NCBI GenBank assembly: GCA_902760805.1
Contig: CACWHY010000001.1
Location: 186,001-250,000, forward strand
Length of the DNA stretch: 64,000 bases
From: Ruminococcus flavefaciens
GTDB lineage: Bacteria; Bacillota; Clostridia; Oscillospirales; Ruminococcaceae
Direction of reading: 5' to 3'
Shown here: positions 26,451 to 34,655 of the stretch, piece by piece
Layout of the letters: every line of letters starts with the position of its first letter
Numbering within the stretch: the stretch's first letter is position 1
Notes under the pieces: model-generated
What the model was told of the DNA's origin: nothing
Databases searched by the model: none
Seen by the model: only the letters and a program-made list of their open reading frames with translations
Program-made: the position numbers and the translations under genes

Positions 26451-28238
26451 ATGGCAGAGCGTTCTGCTTTACTTGACAGAGAGCTTTATTCCGTTGGAAG
26501 GGTGATCGTTGATAAAAGCCTGCACACACAAAGCGCAGACGAGGCCTTTTTCAGGTTTTTTGGAAACGATGTTATCTACTCTATCCGGCGTACTATAGAC
26601 GAAAATGACTATGTTCGGATCACTGAGTCCGTTGAGAGCGTTCGTGAGGGCGAGGTCCGCAGGACAGTGGTCCGCATGAAGGGCGTAAGCGGCGAGTATC
26701 GCTGGATCCTGGCGGCAGTTAGGCTCCTTCCGGGTGAGGGCGAGCCCATGTACAGCATTGCATTCAGCGACATCCTCTCTCTTGAGGGACAGGCCTATTC
26801 CCGGGAGAAAATGCTTGCGGAATACCGCCATATACTCAGCCTGAACAGCAATCTTGCCTTTGAGTACAGCTTTGAGACAAGGCACATCAGGATATATATG
26901 TTCGACTGCTGGCGTGAGATAGTTCTCATCGACCGAGATCTGGACAGCTGGCAGAAGGAGGCTGTAGAGAACGGCTACGTTCTGTCCAGATATTCCGATA
27001 CGTTTGATAGGCTTTGCGGCGATATCCGTGAGGGAACTTACCGCTTCGACCACGAATTCGAGTCCTCAGTCCTTACCGCCGGCAAGACCAGAGAGCTTTG
27101 CCTTTTCCGAGGAATGACTCGCCATGAGGATCCCGTAAGGCGCCATGTTACAGGGATCATCTCCGTTGTCAGCTCACGGCGGAAATCCAAGGACGTAAAT
27201 CTTGCCCTTGAGTCCAACCGTGACTCGCTGTCGGGGCTTCTAAACAAGCAGGCCGTCACAGCCTTTGCAACTGAGATACTTGCCGAAAAACCGGCGTATA
27301 ACGTGAATCTTGTGATTCTTGATATAGATAATTTCACCGACATAAACAGCAGCTATGGCCACCTTTTCGGCGACGAGGTGATCTTCACCATAGCCAGTAT
27401 CGTCAAGGCGGAGATCGGCAGCCGAGGCATAGCCGGCCGTATCAGCGGCGGTGGATTTCTGATCGTGCTGGAGGACACCCGTGACGAGGAGGACCTGCGA
27501 GGGATCCTCAGAGCGATCCGTACAAAGACAGAGGCGGCTTTTGCTGACCGTTTCGAGAATTTCCGGCTGACCTGCTCCATGGGTATCTCCACCTATCCTG
27601 TGGACAGCACGGATTACGATGAGCTGTTCATGCAGGCCGACAAAGCCCTGTATATCGCCCAGGAGAAGGGCAAAAACCGCTATGTGATCTACGACATCGC
27701 CAAGCACGGGCCTGTTGAAAAAGACATCGAGAACAAGATAGCGTTCCTCAGCGACAAGAAGAATACTACCGAAAAACTGGCCTTTGCGGGGCGACTTGCG
27801 GAAAATCTGGTGCTGGGAAGAATGCCTGACATCTCTGTTTTGATGGAGCAGATCCGCTCCCAGTTTGCCATTGACGACATCTGCGTTTTTGCAGGAAACG
27901 ACATGAGCCTTATCCTCAGCTGCGGAAACGCCTCCTCAAGAAATGCGGCCTATCTTCTGGAAAACGGCTATACACAGCGGTTTTCCGGCGACGGGATCTT
28001 CGCTATCGACAATGTCAACGAGCTTGAGGGACGTGACGACAACGCCTTCCGTCAGCTCAGCGAGGAGAACATTGGCGGTGCGGTGCAGTATCTGATGACT
28101 GAGGACAGCCTGGTGAAGGGCATGATCTCCTTCTGCTACATTGGCCGTTTTAAGAAGTGGTCTGTGTCAGATATGAACTATCTTGCGGTGATCGGACACG
28201 TTATAAGTGCCGTGCTGAAGAAGCAGGCATTCATTTGA
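26451..28238 (+). CDS. PAS-GGDEF-GAF signalling protein with degenerate GGDEF motif
   Basis: A 595-residue soluble protein. N-terminal PAS-like domains (about 10-110 and 130-235), a GGDEF domain (about 240-395) and a C-terminal GAF-like domain (about 410-590). The GGDEF fold is clear (LVILDIDNFTDINSSYGHLFGDEVI; SMGISTYPVDSTDYDELFMQADKALYIAQEKGKNR), but the active loop reads SGGGF (332-336) where GGDEF is expected, losing the catalytic Asp/Glu. It should not make c-di-GMP; it may bind GTP or act as a receptor (inference). Its end overlaps the convergent pseudouridine synthase by 8 nt. Confidence 0.85.
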   Translation: MAERSALLDRELYSVGRVIVDKSLHTQSADEAFFRFFGNDVIYSIRRTIDENDYVRITESVESVREGEVRRTVVRMKGVSGEYRWILAAVRLLPGEGEPMYSIAFSDILSLEGQAYSREKMLAEYRHILSLNSNLAFEYSFETRHIRIYMFDCWREIVLIDRDLDSWQKEAVENGYVLSRYSDTFDRLCGDIREGTYRFDHEFESSVLTAGKTRELCLFRGMTRHEDPVRRHVTGIISVVSSRRKSKDVNLALESNRDSLSGLLNKQAVTAFATEILAEKPAYNVNLVILDIDNFTDINSSYGHLFGDEVIFTIASIVKAEIGSRGIAGRISGGGFLIVLEDTRDEEDLRGILRAIRTKTEAAFADRFENFRLTCSMGISTYPVDSTDYDELFMQADKALYIAQEKGKNRYVIYDIAKHGPVEKDIENKIAFLSDKKNTTEKLAFAGRLAENLVLGRMPDISVLMEQIRSQFAIDDICVFAGNDMSLILSCGNASSRNAAYLLENGYTQRFSGDGIFAIDNVNELEGRDDNAFRQLSEENIGGAVQYLMTEDSLVKGMISFCYIGRFKKWSVSDMNYLAVIGHVISAVLKKQAFI

Positions 28239-29190
28239 TATCCGGAAAAAAGCGTTCCTGAAACTCTGGAAGGGGCGCTTTTATTTCTGCTTTATTGAGA
28301 TAGGAAAGGGGAGAGCTCTCCGGCAGATCAAACCTGAGAGCATAGGCACAAAGTGCCTGCCTGAAAATGGCAAATCGCTTGTTTACAGCGATATTCCCGT
28401 ACTTTCCGTCGCCAAGAACAGGAGCTCCCACATGGGCAAGATGAGCACGGATCTGGTGGGTGCGGCCTGTGTAGAGCGTCACCTCCACCAGACAAAGGCT
28501 GCCCTTCTGAGCAAGCACCTGATAGCCTGTGCGTATCTCCTTGAAGCCCTCGGTCGGCTCGTCAGAGATCCGAACTATATTGCGCTCGGAGTCCTTCCTG
28601 TGGTAGGCTGTGATGATGTCGGAGCTTTTCGGCGGTGGAAAAGCCGTAACACAGCGGTAGATCTTGTGGAGGCTCCCGCTGCGGATCGCCTGGTTGACCT
28701 CACGAAGAGCAGCAGCGGTTTTTGCGGCGGTCACCAGTCCGCTGGTGTTGCGGTCAAGGCGGCTGCAAAGAGCCGGAGCGAAGGAGCTTTCCTCTTCCGG
28801 GCGGAATTCGCCGCTGTCATATAGCCTGTGCTTGATGCGGTTGATCAGAGTATCCTCCGAATTTTCGCCGTTTGAGTGGGAGTCAAGACCCTCCGGCTTG
28901 AAGGCCACAAGGATGTTGTTGTCCTCGAAAATCACGTCAAGGTCTGAGGGAGCCGACAAAAAGCTCATGTCCTGCTTTTTGGGAGCTGCCAGCTCGTCCT
29001 TGACGTAGACCGTCACCCGGTCCCCTGCGGTGAGCCTGTCTGAGATCGTGCAGCGCTTGCCATTCAGCTTGATGTCCTTTTTGCGGATGAGCCGGTACAT
29101 CATACTTTTGGGCATATCAGGCATGGCCTTGGAGATGAATTTGTCCACTCTCTGGCCGCTGTCATTTTCGTTGATCATGAATTCTTTCAT
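28231..29190 (-). CDS. RluA-family pseudouridine synthase
   Basis: A 319-residue enzyme with an N-terminal S4 RNA-binding domain (GQRVDKFISKAMPDMPKSMMYRLIRKKDIKLNGKR) and the catalytic motif SRLDRNTSGLV, where Asp attacks uridine, followed by LYTGRTHQIRAHLAHVGAPVLGDGKYG. It isomerises uridines in 23S rRNA or tRNA (RluC/RluD/RluB-like; target not assignable). ATG 29190 (MKEFMINENDSG) follows AGAGGAAG. Convergent and overlapping by 8 nt with the GGDEF gene. Confidence 0.92.
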   Translation of the reverse strand: MKEFMINENDSGQRVDKFISKAMPDMPKSMMYRLIRKKDIKLNGKRCTISDRLTAGDRVTVYVKDELAAPKKQDMSFLSAPSDLDVIFEDNNILVAFKPEGLDSHSNGENSEDTLINRIKHRLYDSGEFRPEEESSFAPALCSRLDRNTSGLVTAAKTAAALREVNQAIRSGSLHKIYRCVTAFPPPKSSDIITAYHRKDSERNIVRISDEPTEGFKEIRTGYQVLAQKGSLCLVEVTLYTGRTHQIRAHLAHVGAPVLGDGKYGNIAVNKRFAIFRQALCAYALRFDLPESSPLSYLNKAEIKAPLPEFQERFFPDIK

Positions 29191-29296
29191 TTGTATACTT
29201 CCTCTAGTTATCCGGTCAACATTCACAAAATACGATTATGCAGTTGTACGAAGTGCACAATATTTTTGTGAATGGATCGTTTTTTCGTCAAAACGG

Positions 29297-29325
29297 TTGA
29301 TTTTATGGCCTTGATGTGTTATAAT
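29297..29325 (+). promoter_or_regulatory. Promoter of the GH25 gene
   Basis: TTGATT (29297-29302), 17-nt spacer, TATAAT (29320-29325). About 60 nt upstream of the ATG. Confidence 0.8.
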
Positions 29326-29386
29326 TTGTATAAATAGATAGGGGATATTACTTAATGTATTTTATCTGAAAAGGAGTTTGATTACC

Positions 29387-31255
29387 ATGAGCCTACCGAA
29401 GAAGCTGCTTTCCGCAGTTCTTGCGTGTGCTATGGCTGGAATTTCGATCTTTTCTGCACCGGCACCATCTGCTGATGCCGGTTTTGCGCTGTCCGGAAAG
29501 ATCACTGATTTCTATAATAGCATAAAATCTGCGGAAAGTAAAGTATCTGCTTTAGTTGAAGAAGATCCGGAGCCTACCGAAGCACCTTTTGATGTTTTCG
29601 GTATTTATAATGCCTATAACGGCATCGGACCGATCCAGATCATGTTGCCTCCGGTGACTACTTCTACTGAGCCAGCTTCTGCGACAACAACTACAACAAC
29701 TACCGTGATCACTGCTGTTGAAACAGAGCCTGCTGCAACAACTCAGGTGCCTGTTACTACAACTGCGGAGGTCATTACTACTGCTGAGCCTACAACAGCC
29801 GTCACCACTGTGACTACTGCTGAGGAAACTACCACAACTGAGGAGACCACCACGACTGAGGAGACCACCACAACTGAGGAGACTACAACTACTCAGACTA
29901 CGACCTCTACCACTCAGCCTACGACCACAACTACTGCCGGTCCCATACCTCCTACATACCTTAATACAAAGGGCGTTGACGTTTCACTCTGGCAGGGCGA
30001 GATCAACTGGAAAAAGGTAAAGGCCGCAGGTATCGACTTCGCGATCATCCAGGCCGGATACGGAAACCTTACCTCTCAGAAGGATCCCAGATTTGACGAG
30101 AATGTGGTAAATGCTCAGGCAGCCGGCCTCGACGTCGGCGTTTACTGGTACAGCTATGCCAGAACAGTTGAGGGCGCTCTTCTTGAGGCTAAGGCCTGCT
30201 ACGAGATCATAAAGGCTCACAACTACACCTACCCGATCTACTACGATATCGAGGAGCCCTATATCCAGTCCAACCTTTCTACAGCAACTGTTTCTGCTAT
30301 GATCCAGACCTTCTGCAACTACCTTGAAGATAGAGGCTATTTTGCAGGAGTCTACAGCTACTCTTCACTGCTCAGCACAAGAGTTTACGACAGCGTTCTT
30401 GAGAGATACGCCGTTTGGGTAGCTTCCTACAGCTCAACCAAGCCCGTTCTCAGCAGAAAATACGGTATGTGGCAGTATTCCTCCACCGGTCACGTTGACG
30501 GTATCAGCACTCAGGTGGACATGAATTACGGCTATATCAACTATCCTGCTATCGTTTCGCCGGAGACCTACAAAGGCCCTCTGGTCTACCCTGATAATCC
30601 AACGGTAACTATTCCCCCGGTGACCACCACAACTACCATGCCAATGGGCGTTTATATCGACCAGACCTATGGCACTGAGGTGAACTGGGCAGCTGTAAAA
30701 GCTGACGGAGCAAGCTATGCTGTCGTTTCAGCAGGCTCCGGAAGCGAAGGCGCAGATGAGAATTTCGCCGCAAATGTCAATGGCGCCCACAGCGCCGGAT
30801 TGGGAGCAGCCGCCATCTGGCACGCAACCTCTTCGACTGTTGACGGTATCAAGGCGGAGGCAGCAACGTTCGAGTCAGTGATCTCGGGATATAAGTTCGA
30901 GTATCCGATCTGTCTTGACCTGACTGACAGCGCAATAACCGGTGCAGGTCTTACAGCTACTCAATATGAAGAACTGGTAAGTGCATTCTGCTCTTACTTT
31001 GAGGGCAAGAAATACTTCATTTCGATCCGCTGTGACCTGAGCTTCATCAACAGCTCGCTGAACACCAGCTTGTTCGACAAGTATGACGTTTGGGTAAGGT
31101 CTTACAGCAACACAAAGCCGAATATAGGTAAGACCTACGGTATTTGGAACTACAGCTCCAGCGCAGTGAATGGTGTTACAGGAAACGTTGATAAGTTCTA
31201 TTCCTACAAGAATTACCCCAACATCATGAGCTACAATCACCTTAACGGTTTCTAA
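29387..31255 (+). CDS. Secreted protein with Thr-rich linker and two GH25 domains, the second degenerate
   Basis: A 622-residue exported protein. Signal peptide (about 1-35), a linker of about 100 residues dominated by Thr with six-residue repeats TEETTT (145-168), then GH25 muramidase domain 1 (about 190-390) with GVDVSLWQG (Asp198) and YYDIEEP (Asp287, Glu289), intact for cutting peptidoglycan. Domain 2 (about 420-615) keeps the fold (VNWAAVKADGASYAVVSAG) but reads CLDLTD, with Thr513 at the catalytic Glu position, so it is probably non-catalytic, perhaps a wall-binding module. ATG 29387 follows AAGGAG. Own promoter and terminator. Confidence 0.9.
   Translation: MSLPKKLLSAVLACAMAGISIFSAPAPSADAGFALSGKITDFYNSIKSAESKVSALVEEDPEPTEAPFDVFGIYNAYNGIGPIQIMLPPVTTSTEPASATTTTTTTVITAVETEPAATTQVPVTTTAEVITTAEPTTAVTTVTTAEETTTTEETTTTEETTTTEETTTTQTTTSTTQPTTTTTAGPIPPTYLNTKGVDVSLWQGEINWKKVKAAGIDFAIIQAGYGNLTSQKDPRFDENVVNAQAAGLDVGVYWYSYARTVEGALLEAKACYEIIKAHNYTYPIYYDIEEPYIQSNLSTATVSAMIQTFCNYLEDRGYFAGVYSYSSLLSTRVYDSVLERYAVWVASYSSTKPVLSRKYGMWQYSSTGHVDGISTQVDMNYGYINYPAIVSPETYKGPLVYPDNPTVTIPPVTTTTTMPMGVYIDQTYGTEVNWAAVKADGASYAVVSAGSGSEGADENFAANVNGAHSAGLGAAAIWHATSSTVDGIKAEAATFESVISGYKFEYPICLDLTDSAITGAGLTATQYEELVSAFCSYFEGKKYFISIRCDLSFINSSLNTSLFDKYDVWVRSYSNTKPNIGKTYGIWNYSSSAVNGVTGNVDKFYSYKNYPNIMSYNHLNGF
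29819..29890 (+). repeat. In-frame tandem 18-bp repeat in the GH25 linker
   Basis: Four units of 18 nt (consensus ACTGAGGAGACCACCACA), encoding six residues each, TEETTT. Units differ mainly at third positions. Likely a source of linker length variation. Confidence 0.85.
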
Positions 31256-31268
31256 GCTGAATATCATT

Positions 31269-31305
31269 TCTACGCATACTGTTTAGGCAGTATGCGTAGT
31301 TTTTT
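31269..31305 (+). terminator. Terminator of the GH25 gene
   Basis: CTACGCATACTG pairs perfectly with CAGTATGCGTAG over a 6-nt loop, followed by TTTTTT. addB starts only about 14 nt later, so addB expression needs read-through or an unseen promoter. Confidence 0.9.
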
Positions 31306-31318
31306 ACAGGAGAGTATT

Positions 31319-34300
31319 ATGGTAGAGTTTATTATAGGTCCTTCCGGCAGCGGAAAGACCACCCTTATGACTGAGCGGATAAAGAAATTCGCCTCTGAGG
31401 GCAGGGAGCAGTGCATCATTGTGCCTGAGCAGTATTCCTATGAGTTCGACAAAAAGCTGTACCAGAGCATAGGCGCTGCTGATTTCAACGAGCTCTTTTC
31501 GCTGAGCTTCACCAGCCTTGCAAGGGAGCTTTTCCAGCACTACGGAAGAATGGGCAGAAAGGGCGAATATGCCGGAGAATACGCCAAAATGATCCTGATC
31601 TATGAGGCGGTGAGCGCTGTTCAGGGAAGGCCTGAGGCGCTGAATTTCTTCCGCAGACAGAGCTCTCAGAGCGGCTTTGCAGACGAGGTACTGACCCTTA
31701 TCTGCGACATGAAGCGCTCCGGGATCCGTCCCGAGGAGCTGCGTGAGCACTCCCAGGCACTTGACGCAAAGCTCATGGACAAGACCATGGACATCGCATC
31801 CATTTACTCTGAGTACGAGCGCCTGATGACTGAGTACGGCTTCAAGGACAACCTTGAGAGCGTTCGTGAGGCGGCAGGGATAGCCTCTGTGAATGGCTAT
31901 TTTATGGGGAAAACTGTCTTCCTGGACGAATTCGAGAGCTTTACCGGCGACCAGCTGGACATGATCGAGGTCATGGTGGCTTCTGCGGAAAACGTGGTGC
32001 TGACTCTGAGAACGGACGACGTTTCTGCGGGGAGCTTCACTCTTTTTGAGACCGTCAACAAGACCTACAGCCAGATCTGTCAGATCGCCCGTGAGCATAA
32101 TAAGCAGATCCGCCTGACCAAGCTGGAGGGCAGCTTCCGTTTTGCTTCCCCGGATCTTGCCTATCTCAGTCAGCACATCATGCGGAATTTCCACTATACT
32201 CCCGACAAGACGCCTCCCCCTGAGCGGATAAGGATCTTTGAGGCCAGAGATATGTACAGCGAGGCGGAGTTCGTCTGCGCCACCATGCGCCGGCTGATCT
32301 GCGCCGATAGTACCCTGAGATTTCGGGACATCGCTGTGATCTCAAACGACATGGGCCAGTACGCTGAGGTGCTGAAGGCGGCCTTTGCACGATACGACAT
32401 CCCCTTCTTCCTGAGCATGGAGAAGCCGGTGAGCCATACCTCTGTGATGACATATTTCACCTCGCTTCTGGATCTTCTGACCGCAAGGAAGCTCCGGTCA
32501 GAGCAGGTGTTCCGCCTGATCAAATGCGGCATCTCAGGCATTTCTCCGGAGGATTCCTCTCTGCTGGAGAACTACTGCTACAAGTGGGGCGTTGACGGGG
32601 ATATGTGGAACGAGGCCTTTGCGGCTCCTGACCCAGATCTCAGCCAGATCGAGGCTCTCCGCCAGCGCATAGCTCTGCCCATTGCTGCCCTCAAAAAGAA
32701 GCTGAGCCGGAAGAATTCCGCCCAGAACATCTGCGCACTTCTCTATCAGCACCTTTGCGACTCAAACATCGAGGCGGAGGTCGCCAAGATCATCGACGGA
32801 CTGATCCGCAGAGAGCGTGACACTGAGGCGGCTGAGCTGAAAAGGCTTTGGGGCTGTCTTATGGAGATACTTGACAGCGTTGCAGAAACTCTCGGCGAGA
32901 AAGAGGTCTCCTTCAGCCAGATCGCAAAGATGATGAAGTCCATGATCGGCAGGCTGAAATACTCAGAGCCCCCTCAGACTCTGGACGGCACTGCCGTAGC
33001 TTCGGCCAGAACTGCCCGTTTAAGCTCGCCCAGGATCGTCTTCGTAATGGGCTGCACCGACGGCAGCTTCCCCAATCAGGTCAGCCTTCACGGGCTTTTC
33101 TCTGAGGGAGACAAGCAGAAGCTGGCAGAGCACGGCATCAAGATCGCAAGGCCTCTGTCCGACCTTATCGCCTCGGAGCGCCTGATCGTCTACAAGGCGC
33201 TGTCCGCAGCCTCTGAGCGTGTTTACCTGACCTATCCTCTGTCCAATTTGGGCGGACAGGCCAGCTATCCCTCGCCGGTGATCGACCAGATCATAAGGAT
33301 GTTCGGCCGCAAGGATATGCGCCTTACAGAGGACAAGCTGACTCCCGATTACTACGCAGTCACCATGCGTTCGGCCTATTACCACTATATCCGTGAAATG
33401 CGCAGCGGTACGGCGGAAACGGCCTCTATAAAGGAAGTCCTAAGCGGAGATCCCCAGTACAAAAGCCGGATCGAGGGCGTTATCCGAAGCGCCAGCCACG
33501 ACCATAACTACAAGATCAGCCCTTCGGTCATGGAGAAGCTGAAGGAGACAGATCCTCTCCAGCTCTCGCCCTCGGCGCTTGACAGCTACAACGGCTGTCC
33601 ATTCAAGTATTTTTGCGGATCCTGTCTGAGGCTCCACGTCTGCGAGGAGGTGGATATCGACGCTAGGATAGCCGGAGATATGGCTCACAGCTGCTTCTAC
33701 GGGATCCTTGGCACTCGCAGCAAGGAGGATTTCATCGCTATGACCTACGACCAGATCAAGGCCGAGGTCAAGGAACGTGCCGAGGACTACAAAAACAGGA
33801 ATTTGGCCGGAGAGTACGGAAAAACTCCACGTTTCCCGCTGATCTTCGACAAGGTCACCGAGCAGCTCTCAGAGGTATTCGTCCACACCCAGCAGTCCCT
33901 TATGGAGAGCAGCTTCACGCCCTCAGCCTTTGAGCTGGATCTGCGGAAAACCCACCCGGTGGAGCTGCCCTTCGGTGACGGAAAGAGGCTTTCCTTCGGC
34001 GGCATAATCGACCGTGTGGACACCTGCGAGAGCGGCGGCCGGAAGTATATCCGGATCATCGACTATAAGAGCAGCCGCCGGACGATCGACCCGAAAACTC
34101 TGGCAGGAGGCATCAATCTGCAAATGCTGATCTACCTCTTTGCAGCCACCGACAAGGGCGGTCTGTATGAGGGTTACGATCCGGCAGGAGTTCTATATAC
34201 CCCGATCGCCTATTCGGAGGTCACGGCGGGAGCCTCGAAGGATCCAAGCGGCGGAAATGCAGCCTCCGAGCTGAAAGCTTCGGGACTTGTGCTTTCTGAC

Positions 34301-34654
34301 GAGGAGGTGGTCCAGCTCATGGAAAGTGGCGTGAAAGGCCGATATATCCCCGTAAAGCTGACCAAGAGCAGCCTTCCGGATCAGTATTCCTCTGTGATCT
34401 CTGAGGAGGGTCTTGGACGGCTGAAGGACTATGTTTACCGTGAGCTCACAGGTATGGCGGAGGCTCTTCTTGAGGGCAAAGTGCCGGCTTCTCCCCTGAG
34501 ATCCGGCAGCGGCACGCCGTGTGCGTTTTGTGATTTCGGTGATATTTGCGGGATCCCGGAGCCAAAGGATCCAAGACTTCCCGATGCGGATAAGCTGGCA
34601 GAAGCCTCTGAGATACTTAAAATGAAGGACTATAAGCGAAAGGAGGACAACTGA
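31319..34654 (+). CDS. addB: Helicase-exonuclease AddAB, AddB subunit
   Basis: Partner of AddA in double-strand break end processing, the Firmicutes counterpart of RecBCD. The 1111-residue product begins VEFIIGPSGSGKTTLMTERI (Walker A) and has UvrD-like motifs (FVMGCTDGSFPNQ). It ends in a RecB-type nuclease domain with RVDTCESGG and IIDYKSSRR, plus the iron-sulfur cysteines Cys in YNGCPFKYFCGSC and in CAFCDFGDICGI. ATG 31319 follows CAGGAGAG. addA starts one base after the stop. Confidence 0.95.
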   Translation: MVEFIIGPSGSGKTTLMTERIKKFASEGREQCIIVPEQYSYEFDKKLYQSIGAADFNELFSLSFTSLARELFQHYGRMGRKGEYAGEYAKMILIYEAVSAVQGRPEALNFFRRQSSQSGFADEVLTLICDMKRSGIRPEELREHSQALDAKLMDKTMDIASIYSEYERLMTEYGFKDNLESVREAAGIASVNGYFMGKTVFLDEFESFTGDQLDMIEVMVASAENVVLTLRTDDVSAGSFTLFETVNKTYSQICQIAREHNKQIRLTKLEGSFRFASPDLAYLSQHIMRNFHYTPDKTPPPERIRIFEARDMYSEAEFVCATMRRLICADSTLRFRDIAVISNDMGQYAEVLKAAFARYDIPFFLSMEKPVSHTSVMTYFTSLLDLLTARKLRSEQVFRLIKCGISGISPEDSSLLENYCYKWGVDGDMWNEAFAAPDPDLSQIEALRQRIALPIAALKKKLSRKNSAQNICALLYQHLCDSNIEAEVAKIIDGLIRRERDTEAAELKRLWGCLMEILDSVAETLGEKEVSFSQIAKMMKSMIGRLKYSEPPQTLDGTAVASARTARLSSPRIVFVMGCTDGSFPNQVSLHGLFSEGDKQKLAEHGIKIARPLSDLIASERLIVYKALSAASERVYLTYPLSNLGGQASYPSPVIDQIIRMFGRKDMRLTEDKLTPDYYAVTMRSAYYHYIREMRSGTAETASIKEVLSGDPQYKSRIEGVIRSASHDHNYKISPSVMEKLKETDPLQLSPSALDSYNGCPFKYFCGSCLRLHVCEEVDIDARIAGDMAHSCFYGILGTRSKEDFIAMTYDQIKAEVKERAEDYKNRNLAGEYGKTPRFPLIFDKVTEQLSEVFVHTQQSLMESSFTPSAFELDLRKTHPVELPFGDGKRLSFGGIIDRVDTCESGGRKYIRIIDYKSSRRTIDPKTLAGGINLQMLIYLFAATDKGGLYEGYDPAGVLYTPIAYSEVTAGASKDPSGGNAASELKASGLVLSDEEVVQLMESGVKGRYIPVKLTKSSLPDQYSSVISEEGLGRLKDYVYRELTGMAEALLEGKVPASPLRSGSGTPCAFCDFGDICGIPEPKDPRLPDADKLAEASEILKMKDYKRKEDN

Positions 34655-34655
34655 T

